64,000 bases of DNA from Rhynchopus sp. YZ270_cl-10 (GCA_964035575.1 OZ037918.1:992001-1056000), one strand, 5' to 3'. Positions 49,747 to 59,710 are shown, numbered from the stretch's first letter. Notes: generated by a model not told the origin, from the sequence alone. Numbers and translations: made by a program.

Positions 49747-51125
49747 TGAGCATGGGAAAGGTAACGTTGTGTGTTTACCCAAGTTTTCCTGTTTAATACC
49801 TAGTTTTTGTTGTTCTCTGGGCATGTGCGAAGACAGAAAAGAAAGAAAAATGAAAAAGGATAAGGATCAGGATTAGGATCAGGACAGACCCTGCTTCAGC
49901 AAGCGATTGTCGAAACTGCAACATACCTGTCTCCATCTTATACGTCCGTTCAAAAGCAATTTTCTCCTTCCCTTCCGTTAACTCTTTTTTTTGTTCTTTT
50001 CCCTCGGTGAAGGAGGGGGGAGTACCTGTAAGCTCACATCGTTTCAACATTTGACACTTTTTGTTGCAGCGGCCGCAGGGTACTTTTCTTGTGCTTTGCA
50101 TCCTGGAAGCGTTCGAAAGAATCGTTCTTTCTACGCAGTGCCGGGCTGCATGACAAATACTTCACCTTTTTGTTTTACCCCTTATTTGGCTCCGGTTGTG
50201 TTGCTCCTGTCTCAACCTGATACGTGTCACAGTCATCGAGGGTTGTGCGCGTTTCACCACAGCCCCTGCCGTTGTTTTTAACCCCTTTTTCTTTTAGCAT
50301 GGCGAAGCAAGTCGGTAGCACAGTGTTCATTCACTGAATTGTGTTGTTGGTGTTGTCTTTTTTAAACCCCTGGTGTCTGCGTTTGCAGAAGTGTTGTCTT
50401 TCTTTTTGTTTTAATTTATAAATTTGTTCGTTTTCAAAAAATTTTGCTCGGCTTTTTTTATATTTTTGAAACGAGAAAAAGGAATGGGAAAGTACCACAA
50501 AACAAAAACAAAAAAGAACAAATGTGTTCAGTAATGTACGTTGCCTGGGTATTTTAATCACCTAATACGAATCTCTCCTCCGTACCGTGCATGCACTTCA
50601 CTTCCTCAATGCTCTTATGTTTTGTTTTGTGTTTGCTTTGTTTTCCCTTCCTGCTCCCTGTCTTACAGCAAAAACAACTTTCATTTAAGCTCCCTGTCTT
50701 ACACTCTCCATGCATCGCTTCAATTAGTTTACAATCATCAATATTAACCAACCACACACGCGAGGCTTTGCACTAGCCTGCAAGCTTCATTATTTCTTTT
50801 CTCGCATTTTTACCTTCAACTTTTGTGATAAAGTTTGTAACTAATCTTGACACAAAAAAAAGGGGCCCCTTTACGAATTTCACATTGTTTTTTATTGGTG
50901 TTGTTGCCATGATTTTCTGTTCACTTTTTGTGATCAAAAATAATAATATTGTTGATGCCTATTTTTTCTACCTGCATCCACCGTGAGGTGTCTGCACGTT
51001 ACCAACGTTCCACTATGCATGTGTCCTTTCCCTTCCCCCCTTCCCCCCTACTCCGTAATTTTTTTTTTGATGCACAGACCCTCTTTATGTTCACCTATAA
51101 AGAGCTTTTGAGCGGAAGTACCTTG

Positions 51126-51225
51126 GGGAAATGGGTTGCTGACAATGGCACCATGAAATCCCGCACCAGGCTGTACCTCAAAAACAATTTTTTTGCCTGT
51201 GGCGCCATTTTATTTTTTTTTGCTC
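51126..51225 (+). repeat. Repeat family G
   Basis: GGGGAAATGGGTTGCTGACA ... GCACCATGAAATCCCGCACC ... GCCTGTGGCGCCATTTT ... TTTGCTCCG. The second copy is at 58728-58830, with a partial third at 58875-58950. Confidence 0.7.
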
Positions 51226-51266
51226 CGTCTGTCGGGCGAAACCGTCAAGGACTACGTTCACCCCCA

Positions 51267-51396
51267 CACGACGTTGAAGTAAATGACTTTACTTGTGGTT
51301 TTACATAACTTTACTTGTGAAAATAGTTTACTTGTGGCACAAGTAAAAAAAATGACATGCAAAACCACAAGTAAAGTAATTTACTTCAACGTCGTG
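51267..51396 (+). repeat. 130-bp foldback element
   Basis: CACGACGTTGAAGTAAATGA followed by CTTTACTTGTGGTTTT at the left, with the near-exact complement at the right end. A half-element (AAATGACTTGACTTGTGGTT) lies near 32674. Confidence 0.75.
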
Positions 51397-51848
51397 CATT
51401 GTTGTTCCCACCCCCTCCCCTACGAGTTCCATGGGGGGTCGCTAATGGCGTTAATCAACTTATCAAAAAAGACTACAAAGAGATAAACAAACGTAACAAG
51501 GACGGAACTTCGTATTGTAAAAAGAAACCCTCATCCCGCCCCTCCAGAACCAGCTGGGCACCAATACTGGAAATACAGTAAAACCACAAAAAACAAAACA
51601 AAACAAAACAAAACATGCAAACACAATATGACTATAAAATAAATGCTAATCCAACTCGATTTCCCTGATCAAACAATTCTTTTTAGTAAAAACCCAAACA
51701 AAACAAAATTTTTGTTTACATCCTTGGATGTGTTCAGGAATTTTGTTTGCCAGACCGGTCTTACCGCCACATCCTTGTAGGGAGTTGTGCTGTCTGTATA
51801 CTACTTTGGGATTATTTTGTCAATTTGCGACCCTACGCGTTGATCAGC

Positions 51849-51891
51849 TTCACCCCGCTCACCCCACTTTGCACCACTCCTCACACCCCAG
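51849..51891 (+). promoter_or_regulatory. C-rich leader with acceptor-like AG
   Basis: A CACCCCGCTCACCCCAC-type tract ends in CCCCAG at 51891, 71 nt before the ATG at 51963. Confidence 0.4.
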
Positions 51892-51962
51892 ATTATTTTA
51901 GAATATACACACCCCCTGAACATTTCTTTATTTTTTGCAACCCTTTTTTTTGAAATTTCAAA

Positions 51963-53861
51963 ATGGCAGCCTCCGTGCGGGCGCAGCTTGCGTCTTTACC
52001 ATGCATGAAGAGTATCATCAAAGATGAAAAACGGCGTGTTCTTGTAGGCGATGTTGGCGCATTGAGGTGCCCCCCTTTGGTTTCGGTGTGTGCGTTGGTA
52101 GAAGCAATAGACGTGGACTGGAAGGGGTCTCGTGAAGTGACGATCAACGCAAAAATCGTTCCAGAGGTTCGTCAAGCGCTGTCACAACCGAACTCGAGAT
52201 TTCTCCTGCAAACTGCGCACTATAGCGAGGCCGAAGGTGGAATCATATCGTGGCCATTTGACAGCGGGAGAAGAGAAGTTGAGATTAAAACCAACGGCAG
52301 ATTCCTCCCTGGGGATCTCGATGAGGACGGCCACTCCATCCCTTCACAAACCTTATTAACCATTCCCCATGATGTGATTGGCGCTCAAAACAACCTCAAA
52401 ATTGTTTTGTCAAAGGTCATCGAAGCGGCACCTCCTCCAGGGCAAAAGCGGGTTGCAACACGAGAGTGGGGGCTTCTCCACACAGTGGTTGTCGTTGTTA
52501 CCTACCGCCTCGAACCTATGCTCCTCAAAGCAAAATACTCTGACATCCGCGAAGCAAAACAGATCCCCGCATCAAGCGAGCTCTCCATGCTCGGTGAGGT
52601 CTCCTTCAAGGATCCTATGTCCTCCGGACGCATGCAAGCCCCTATGGTACGTGGCGTCCAATGTACTCACCTGCAATGCTTTGACTTATCCGTATATTTG
52701 CAAATGGCAATGACACGTGGTGCCTTTCTCTTCAAATGGGTGTGCCCCGTATGCGCAAAGCCAATATATTGGTCAGATCTGGTCCGCGATGCAAAACTCG
52801 AACGTCTTTCAAAAGAATGTCCTAGGGTTGCGGTGTGTAGGGTAGACATGGCGAGGTGGGGGGAACCTGGTTATCAATACGATGCTGTCATTGAAGAGGA
52901 ACACGAAGCGAATGACAGCGATTCCAGCGAAAGCAGAGATGTTGCGACAAAGGTGGCCACCAAACGAACCTTTGCTGGAGAACATAAAACTCCGAGGAGG
53001 TCTACAAACACCACAGCGAGAAGACGATCTCCGCAAACCCGGCAAAAATCTACTGAAAAACCTGCCAAATCCGCGCGCAAACCTGCACCAAAAGCACGCA
53101 GCCCTGCATCAAAGAAGGTTGCCGTTGTAGAGCAGGCCCCCAACCTCAACACCTGTGAAGACTATGTACGTCTTGCCAGCCACATCGCGAACGACATAAC
53201 CGCAGCAGAACAATGTGAACGCGAGCAAACCCGCCGTGGCGGCTACCGTACCGAGATTCCTGCCTACGCCACCCTCATCGATGTAGTGTGCGATTTGGAC
53301 CTTCTTCAGGCAGGATCGGTTAAGATCCAGCATGTTAAAGACTCGGGTTTGCTGGGGTTTTTGCATCAATTAGCGGGATTGAGTCGAAGGGTGTCAAGAA
53401 ACGTTCCATTCGATGCGCTGCAGGCACAGAAAGAGGATTGCGCAGGGCGTGCAACAGCGTTGTTGAGACAATGGGGGTTGTTGGAGTTCAAGAGGGATAG
53501 GCCAAGGGTGAGCAGTGGTGGGCGAGGGGGGCGGAGGGTGACGTCCTGGGTGGATGAGCAGAGCCAGCGGCCGAATCGGCAGGTCGTGCTGCTGGAGGGG
53601 AAGCTGTATGAGGCAACGTCTGAGACACAGCTGGTCCGCATGGCGAGGTGCCCGCTCTTCCGAGACCACTACCGCCCCTCCACCACACACAGCACCAAGA
53701 CAGTCGAGAGCACCAACTCCATCGGACGTACGCTCACAGAGGAGGAAGGCCACTGGCTGCTGGACACGCTCCTGGGGGAGTGTTTCCTGTATGGTGCGAG
53801 AGACCACGCTGCATCCACACCGCATGACAGCAGGACTGCAGGGACTCCTTCACGGAGATGA
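51963..53861 (+). CDS. PIAS/Siz-type SUMO E3 ligase (SP-RING)
   Basis: 632 residues. An N-terminal region (~residues 60-195) is in the place of a PINIT domain. An SP-RING/MIZ zinc finger follows: VSFKDPMSSGRMQAPMVRG, then Cys234-x-His236-x2-Cys239 and, 21 residues on, WVCPVC with Cys261 and Cys264, then PIYWSDLVRD. This finger recruits the SUMO-loaded E2 (Ubc9). A basic Ser/Thr/Pro/Lys-rich segment (~340-385, nuclear-signal-like) leads to a C-terminal region of ~240 residues without a known domain. No SAP domain is visible at the N-terminus. Predicted to be a nuclear ligase transferring SUMO to chromatin or transcription proteins. The start is the first ATG after the C-rich leader; no intron. 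Confidence 0.85.
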   Translation: MAASVRAQLASLPCMKSIIKDEKRRVLVGDVGALRCPPLVSVCALVEAIDVDWKGSREVTINAKIVPEVRQALSQPNSRFLLQTAHYSEAEGGIISWPFDSGRREVEIKTNGRFLPGDLDEDGHSIPSQTLLTIPHDVIGAQNNLKIVLSKVIEAAPPPGQKRVATREWGLLHTVVVVVTYRLEPMLLKAKYSDIREAKQIPASSELSMLGEVSFKDPMSSGRMQAPMVRGVQCTHLQCFDLSVYLQMAMTRGAFLFKWVCPVCAKPIYWSDLVRDAKLERLSKECPRVAVCRVDMARWGEPGYQYDAVIEEEHEANDSDSSESRDVATKVATKRTFAGEHKTPRRSTNTTARRRSPQTRQKSTEKPAKSARKPAPKARSPASKKVAVVEQAPNLNTCEDYVRLASHIANDITAAEQCEREQTRRGGYRTEIPAYATLIDVVCDLDLLQAGSVKIQHVKDSGLLGFLHQLAGLSRRVSRNVPFDALQAQKEDCAGRATALLRQWGLLEFKRDRPRVSSGGRGGRRVTSWVDEQSQRPNRQVVLLEGKLYEATSETQLVRMARCPLFRDHYRPSTTHSTKTVESTNSIGRTLTEEEGHWLLDTLLGECFLYGARDHAASTPHDSRTAGTPSRR

Positions 53862-54193
53862 AAGAAAAAGCAGGAGGAAAAGGAAAAATAAAAAGAGCTG
53901 GGGGGGCGATACGCTTCCCAGGCTGAGTTACCCTAAGGTGAAAAAAAGAGGACAACCATTGTTGCACGGAACCACTGTGGCTTATTAAAAAGCTGTTTGA
54001 GGGGTAGAGGTTAGGGGGGAAAAGGTGGGGGTCAAAAAATTAGGGGGGAGGATTCAAAAAAAAAGAGTGTTTGTGGACGCTTTTTTTTCTTCTTTTCTTT
54101 TTCCTATTTCAACTTTTTTTTGGAGTATGGAAAAACAAAGATAATTTCCTTCACATTTTCTCCCCCTTCTCCTCCTCTCTCCCTCCCTCTCTC

Positions 54194-54323
54194 CACAGCT
54201 GAGAAATAAGCCGGTTGGTCGGGCCGCGATTGGTCCTCGGTACAGATCCAAGTCCCAGTCCCAGTCCGGCTGAGAATAACCGTTTCCCCGGTCCCGGGTC
54301 CCCGAGTCTTATTCTCAGCTGTG
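54194..54323 (+). mobile_element. CACAG...CTGTG inverted-end element
   Basis: CACAGCTGAGAAATAAG at the left, CTTATTCTCAGCTGTG at the right, with GAGAATAACCG and GGTCCCGGGTCCC inside; a relative of 38146-38243. It ends ~100 bp before the kinase start codon. Confidence 0.65.
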
Positions 54324-54324
54324 C

Positions 54325-54387
54325 CTCCTCTCCCCTCTCCCCTCTCCCCTCTCCCCTACCCCCCTCTCTGTCTCCACCCCTCTACAG
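54325..54387 (+). promoter_or_regulatory. C/T-rich tract with AG before the kinase ATG
   Basis: Repeated CTCCCCT words, then CTCTACAG at 54387, 35 nt before the ATG at 54423. A textbook acceptor context with no upstream exon visible. Confidence 0.5.
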
Positions 54388-54422
54388 GGGGGGTTCTCAC
54401 AACCTCTCTCCATCTCTTCACA

Positions 54423-56219
54423 ATGGTAACACGAGACGATGTGGTTAAGGCAACCGACTTCACGGTGGTATCCCTATTAGGCCGAGGCGACGTAGGTAAG
54501 GTATACTTGGTACGCTACAAGGCAACCGGACGGCTCTATGCTATGAAGGTCATGAGCAAGCTCGACGTGCTCCGCCGCAACCGCGTCCACCGTTTGGAAA
54601 CCGAATGGAAGGTGATGTGCGCGCACGACCACCCCTTCGTTACAAAGCTGCACTGGGCGTTTCAGTCGCGTACAAAATTCTATTTGGTCATGGAATACTG
54701 TGAAGGGGGTGAGTTCTTTCGATTCCTCCAAGCGCAAAAGGACGGCCGATTAGGCGAAGCTGCTGCAAAGTTTTATGCAGCAGAAGTTCTCCTAGCCTTG
54801 GAATACCTTCACTTTAGTGGCGTCGTGTACCGCGATTTGAAGCCGGAGAACATTCTGTTAAACGCGGCAGGGCATGTTTTGCTTGCAGATTTTGATTTGT
54901 CGCATCAGACACGGTCAACGCTTCGGGTTGTAGGGCAGAATGGTGACACAAATAATTTCACTACTACACAAGATGCGGAGGAGGTGAATGAAGCGAGTGG
55001 TGGTGGTGTAGGTGTGTCGTTATCCTCGACACATTCTGCGTTAAGTTCCTCGGTTTCTAGTGTACCATCATCAACAACATCGCCACCTACGGCGTCACTA
55101 CCTCCAGCTAAGAATGTGAAAATGAACGGCAAAACGGTCCACCTCAACATTGTAGCCGATGCAGAGCACGGCTGCAGCAGTTTTGTTGGTACTGCGGAGT
55201 ACATCCCCCCAGAGATCATTTCGAAAAACGATAGGGGTGCAGGGCCTGCCGAGGTTCATGCGATTGATTGGTGGGGGTTTGGCGTGCTGCTCTATGAAAT
55301 GCTGTATGGACGTACCCCTTTTCGCGGCAATTCTGAGACCGAAACCTTTCAAAACATTGCACAACAACGGGAGGTCCACGCGGCAAATGGTGGCAAAATC
55401 TTTTTCCCTTCGAACCCTGCCGTTTCAGACACCGCAAAAAAGCTGATCCGCGCTCTTCTCCACCCCATCCCCGAACTGCGATTAGGCTGTTCCAGAGGAT
55501 CCTCTGAAATCCGAGAACACAAATGGTTTAAAGGCACCCAATTCCCTCTTATTCGCAACAAAACCCCCCCACTTCAACCCCTTTCACCTCCTCGGTGCAA
55601 GGTTTTTGGGAAGAAATCTGCTCCTATCTCCGCGGTTTTATCTTCAGGGTTGCCATGCTCTACTGGGGAAGGTAGTGGGAGTGCATGCTGCAAACGGTCT
55701 TACGAAGGGGTACTAAGCGACTCTGAACCACAAAGCTTTATTGACGACCCTGAGGTTCGAGAAATACTCCTGGAAAGACGGAGAAAAGGACGCAAAACAA
55801 CGTCATCCTCACGCAGTGCTGTGCGCATATCACCGTATACCCATCCTGCGCAATATACAGCGGAAAGTAGTATAGAGGACCCCTTCGTTAACCTTGTATA
55901 CTACGCATCGGAGCAGCAAACCTCAAGGAAATATGCGTCCCCAACCCCAAGAGACAAAGGGGAGGAAAAGGAAGGTCCCAACGAAGGTTGTGTCGGGTTT
56001 GGGTGTGCGGCAGAGCAGGACAAGGAACAGAGCGAAATGGAATGTGAAAAGGAGCCGGACAACAACAGCGAAGACAGGGAAGGGGTGAACGGAGGAGAAG
56101 ACCAAGAAGGGGAAGGGGAGGTCCAAGGGGAGGCTGAGGTGGTGTCGACTGCAGCTGGGAAGAATGGGGGTAACGTGAAGTCTCTGTCACACCGTTTAAA
56201 ATCAGCGCTGTTTGGGTGA
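54423..56219 (+). CDS. AGC-VIII type Ser/Thr kinase (flippase-kinase/phototropin group)
   Basis: 598 residues. The kinase domain runs from residue ~12: a Gly-rich loop LGRGDVGKVYLV, Lys42 (YAMKVM), catalytic Asp138 in VVYRDLKPEN, and Asp156 in ADFDLSHQ. DFD instead of DFG, and the ~90-residue insert between this motif and SSFVGTAEYIPPEI, are hallmarks of AGC-VIII kinases (plant D6PK/phototropins, fungal Fpk1/Nrc-2). It continues with DWWGFGVLLYEMLYGRTPF and RLGCSRGSSEIREHKWF. The insert is Ser/Thr-rich. The C-terminal third is acidic and Gly/Glu-rich, and the first part resembles an AGC tail (PPLQPL). Relatives phosphorylate P4-ATPase lipid flippases or polarity proteins; that role here is inferred from the family. 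No LOV domain is present. The first ATG after the C/T-rich leader is used. Confidence 0.88.
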   Translation: MVTRDDVVKATDFTVVSLLGRGDVGKVYLVRYKATGRLYAMKVMSKLDVLRRNRVHRLETEWKVMCAHDHPFVTKLHWAFQSRTKFYLVMEYCEGGEFFRFLQAQKDGRLGEAAAKFYAAEVLLALEYLHFSGVVYRDLKPENILLNAAGHVLLADFDLSHQTRSTLRVVGQNGDTNNFTTTQDAEEVNEASGGGVGVSLSSTHSALSSSVSSVPSSTTSPPTASLPPAKNVKMNGKTVHLNIVADAEHGCSSFVGTAEYIPPEIISKNDRGAGPAEVHAIDWWGFGVLLYEMLYGRTPFRGNSETETFQNIAQQREVHAANGGKIFFPSNPAVSDTAKKLIRALLHPIPELRLGCSRGSSEIREHKWFKGTQFPLIRNKTPPLQPLSPPRCKVFGKKSAPISAVLSSGLPCSTGEGSGSACCKRSYEGVLSDSEPQSFIDDPEVREILLERRRKGRKTTSSSRSAVRISPYTHPAQYTAESSIEDPFVNLVYYASEQQTSRKYASPTPRDKGEEKEGPNEGCVGFGCAAEQDKEQSEMECEKEPDNNSEDREGVNGGEDQEGEGEVQGEAEVVSTAAGKNGGNVKSLSHRLKSALFG

Positions 56220-56887
56220 GATCCGATGTTCATCTATTTAAAAAGAGGATTTTTTTTTTTGAGGTTTTTTTTCTGGTGAACTGTCTGACACTCAACAGAT
56301 GGTCAAAAAAGATCACTTTTTTACTTTTTTTTGTTTTTCTCAAAACGCCCTTTTTTTATCAATTTGTTGTCCATTTTTCATTAGCCTTTGCTGATCTGCC
56401 TAAAAGGAGAACATATTGAGGCATTCATTTGAGAGGGCAAAAAAAAATATTAAAACGGAAGCCATTTTTCGTATCTCAGTAGGCTGTTGTGGCTTACAAA
56501 CACAAAATAGACGATGATTTTTTTTTTGTCGTCTGTGAAGTATCATCCCTTGTGCTTCTTTTTGTTTCGGGTGGTAATGTGTTGTAATTTGTGAAGTCTT
56601 TATGCTGTGATAGACTTTTTATTTTTGTTTTTTGTAAATGTGTGCGCAGTCTTTTGTTTAGTAGTGATAACTAAGCAGGAGAAAAAAAATGCTGATGCAC
56701 ATATTTTTCAGGTACGGGTTTGCATTAATTGAATGAAGAAAAAGAGAAATATTCTTATTACTGTCTGGATTTGTTTAGGTATTTATTTTTTGAAAACTTT
56801 TTTTAAAAGATGTTTTTTTTGTTGTTGTGCACATTGGTACACAGTCATGAAGAGCGCCCCCCCCTTTTTTCCATTGGTGTTGCAGAA

Positions 56888-57000
56888 TTCAGATGTAAAC
56901 CACGAAAATGGATGTAGGACTGCATGGTTGGGTGTCCACCCCGGTAGGTACACTGTCACGAGAGGGCTTTGTATTTCAACTCTACGTTTTTTTTATTGTA
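56888..57000 (+). repeat. Repeat family B, shortened copy
   Basis: TTCAGATGTAAACCACGAAA, GGTTGGGTGTCCACCCCGG, and GTACACTGTCACGAGAGGGC. The CAGCCGGTCATACC part is missing. Confidence 0.7.
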
Positions 57001-57245
57001 CTTCAAGCCAACGTTCTTTTTTTTGTGCACTACAACTACTGCTCTCTGTGTTTTCCGTCCTCGCGATACTGACTCCTTCCCCTCCCCTCCCTTCCCCTCT
57101 CCGCTTCTCGGAACCGCAACACATATGTACAAGAAAGGACGTCTCAACAGCCTTCAACCACAAATGTCATTCAACCGCCAGATTTTGACCCTGAGTTGAG
57201 TTTTCCGGTGTTTGGCGGGCCTGCAAATACTGGCAAAACTTCAGG

Positions 57246-57334
57246 TGGTGCTTTCGGAAGTCGGTCAACGACCTGTCAGCGACGTGTCACGACCTGTCGG
57301 TGACCTGTCAATATCGACCCCTCCCGGAGCACCA
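57246..57334 (+). mobile_element. MITE family F, 5-bp target duplication
   Basis: TGGTGCTTTCGGAAGTCGGT at the left, CTCCCGGAGCACCA at the right, with the exact duplication TCAGG at 57241-57245 and 57335-57339. Confidence 0.75.
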
Positions 57335-57545
57335 TCAGGGACAAAATCTTTCAAAGAATAAAAAAAACGCAACATTTAGTTACCTTCTGGTTTTATGCTT
57401 CGTGTTGGTAAGGTGTACAGTGAGGCGTACAGGGGCTCTTCTAACCCACTTCACATTCAGGCAGGATGATGCGCCCTGTGAGGTACATTCACCATGAGAT
57501 GAGGACCATTGGGGGGGGTGATGTGGGTGTGGTGTTTTTTTTTTT

Positions 57546-57620
57546 TTTGTGATTGCATCCGGTTGGTATAGGGTTAGTCGGAGGTGTGCCTGTATCACGC
57601 AACTTACCATTTTTTCTTGG
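57546..57620 (+). repeat. Repeat family C
   Basis: TTGTGATTGCATCCGGTTGG, then GTTAGTCGGAGGTGTGCCTG and AACTTACCATTTTTT. Confidence 0.65.
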
Positions 57621-57645
57621 GTCACTGTACGTTCTCTTTTAAAAA

Positions 57646-57690
57646 TGACTTTAGGCTCGAGAGGCTTAGGGTCATCTGATAAACTATCCT
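57646..57690 (+). repeat. Hairpin repeat family A
   Basis: GACTTTAGGCTCGAGAGGCT, then TAGGGTCATCTGATAAACT. The left arm is diverged. Confidence 0.65.
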
Positions 57691-57916
57691 CCCTTTGTTG
57701 CCTTCTGGTCTTACTCTTTTGTTCCACACCACCCGTTTGGATAATATTATTGCAAAGAGACACGTCTGGTACGCTCCTTTGACAGGAGTGGGTTGTGTCC
57801 AAAACGCAGTGCCATCTTTTTTTAAGGCTTGTATTTAAAAGGGTGACTGGTAAAACACAGAAGGTTCAGGTCATCGTACCTGACCTTTTTTGATTTTATT
57901 TCGTTATCGTGTCATT

Positions 57917-58030
57917 TAGTGCGTCCTAGAGGCGTTTTGCACTTTCTATTTTTACCTACAAAGAGTAGCTTAAAGGAGGAAAAATAATTCCTCAGATACG
58001 GTCGCCAATCACCCCCCCTCCAACAGGGAA
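57917..58030 (+). repeat. Repeat D followed by GGAGGAAA repeat
   Basis: GCGTCCTAGAGGCGTTTTGC, then GCTTAAAGGAGGAAAAATAA and ACGGTCGCCAATCA. The second part matches 15822-15890. Confidence 0.6.
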
Positions 58031-58106
58031 ATTGAGCAATCCGACGAAAAACAAATTCCTTTCCTTTTTACTGACCTATCAGAGATACGGAGTTACTCTT
58101 TCCTTA

Positions 58107-58155
58107 GGTACACTGTTCACGAGAGGGCTTTTGTATTTTCAAAGTGAACTTTCTT
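58107..58155 (+). repeat. Repeat family B, 3' part
   Basis: TAGGTACACTGTTCACGAGA, then GGGCTTTTGTATTTTCAA. Confidence 0.65.
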
Positions 58156-58189
58156 TTACTTCGTACGTTTCTCTTCTTAGATTCGGAAG

Positions 58190-58293
58190 TATCGTAATCG
58201 TAAAAAAATTATCGACCGTAATGTTCGACCTTCTCAGGATTTTTCTGGAAGTTCAACCTTTACTCTGGTCGATAATTTTTACGAATACGGTTT
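58190..58293 (+). repeat. Inverted repeat, ~24-bp arms
   Basis: CGTAATCGTAAAAAAATTAT followed by CGACC at the left; GGTCGATAATTTTTACGAAT followed by ACG at the right. MITE-like, without a clear duplication. Confidence 0.6.
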
Positions 58294-58529
58294 TTTGAAA
58301 CTCATTTTTTTTTTGCTTCTCTTACAAAAAAGACACTGACTCTGGTTTCCATATTCCATTGGATGTCATACTTTAGCAAAAAGTGAGATTTTTGAACACC
58401 TTGGAAACCTTGGAAATTTCTGTTTTTTTAGAGAGGAACAGTGAAGCACATTTGCCTCTCATATTTTCATTGTATTTATTATGTGTGCACCGTGACTCAT
58501 TCATCTTTCAAGTTTTCTTTTCTTTTTTT

Positions 58530-58605
58530 TTTGTGCTTTCATCCCGGATGGCTGGCATCGTACGTGGGTCAGTCGGGGGGTGCCTGCGTCACCTACTGCT
58601 CTCTT
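58530..58605 (+). repeat. Repeat family C
   Basis: TTGTGCTTTCATCCCGGATG, then GGCATCGTACGTGGGTCAGT and GGTGCCTGCGTCACC. Confidence 0.75.
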
Positions 58606-58727
58606 CATATTATGTCCTTGAGGTACTATCAGAGATTTATATACCATAGTAGAACTGAGGCTGAACCTCAGTTTTGAAAAAAAAAAAAAACTTTTGCAGA
58701 TTTGGAAAAAAAGTTTTTTGCATTTTT

Positions 58728-58950
58728 TGGGGAACTGGGTTGCTGACCGCACCATAAAATCCCGTATCATACAGGCTGTACCCAATTTTTTTTTGCCTGC
58801 GGCGCCATTTTTCCTTTTTTGCTCCGCAAAAAAGGGTTCGTTGAGTGACTCTGGTGGTGTAAAAGGCTAGATTTTTACACCGTACCCCAATTTTTTTTCG
58901 CCTGCGGCGCCATATAATATTATTTTTTTTTGCTTCGCAAAAAAAAAAAA
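58728..58950 (+). repeat. Repeat family G, full and partial copies
   Basis: GGGGAACTGGGTTGCTGACC ... TTGCCTGCGGCGCCATTTTT ... TTTTGCTCCGCAAAAAA, then a partial copy CGCCTGCGGCGCCATATAAT ... TTTTTGCTTCGCAAAAA. Confidence 0.7.
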
Positions 58951-59710
58951 AATTGAGTCATGAGTCCTGATATGGGTGAAAAATTGCATCCGGGTGCCCT
59001 TTTGCACTCCTCCTGAAGGGGTGAAAGGTGCTGTGAATGCTACCCTGCGTGCTGGAGTCAGGCATAGTGCATGTGGGACCTGCTGGAGCCCTAGCCAGTG
59101 AAGCCCCCTGGGCTAGTACAATGATGATACTTCAATCTGAAGTCCATTTCTTCAAAAAAGCCCCTCCGTGCCTGCAGCCCCCTCAGGAATAGCAACCTCA
59201 CTTTTTTTGCACTTTTGGTAAGGAAAAAAATCGTATATAAATCCCTGGGTACTATCTTTCCAAAAAAAAAAAAAGTGGGGATTTTTTTTTTGTCCAGTCG
59301 TTTTTTTTTCTGATGACAGTCTGTTTTTGTTTTTTGTTTTTTTTTAATTTTTGTGGGCCTTTTGCTAACCATCATGCCATTCAGGGGGGAAAATCCCAAA
59401 GTTAGCAGAAGGCCTGTTTTGTGGTATTCATCATTCATTTGCATACCAATGAAGTGCTCTCTGGGGGGTTCGATACCCCGCAGGGAAACAGTGACCCTGC
59501 GTCCGCCCGATTTTGAACGGTGAGACGTTTTTTGTGCTGTCAAAACTTTTCTTTCTTTTTTTATATTTTGCTGCCATCAAAAAAAATGACTGATTCGTTT
59601 CTTCATTCGTGTTCCGTTTTGATCCGCGATTCGTTTTTATTTGTGTTTTTTTAGATGACTAAAAGTGACTCTCACTCATCCTGACCAGACTTCCCTCCCT
59701 TTTTTTTTTA

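Larger units (their letters stand above)
47776..50780 (+). repeat. Segmental duplication, right copy
   Basis: Matches 43123-47560 apart from the exchanged cassette (48862-49743) and the missing hAT-type insertion. The 3' homology continues through GTACGTTGCCTGGGTATTTT and CATCGCTTCAATTAGTTTAC to about 50780, with decreasing identity. Confidence 0.85.
50781..51962 (+). other. Intergenic spacer with foldback and G repeat
   Basis: Holds a family G repeat (51126-51225), a 130-bp foldback (51267-51396), an (AAAAC)n run (51592-51616) and the pyrimidine-rich leader of the next gene. No gene seen. Confidence 0.5.
53862..54422 (+). other. Short spacer with CACAG element, leader of the kinase gene
   Basis: G-rich, then T-rich sequence, the inverted-end element at 54194-54323, and a C/T-rich leader. 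Confidence 0.5.

Noticed and set aside
59460-59490. T-arm-like GGGGGTTCGATACCCC
   Set aside because: Looks like a tRNA T-arm, but there is no D-arm/A-box, anticodon arm or acceptor stem at the right distances.
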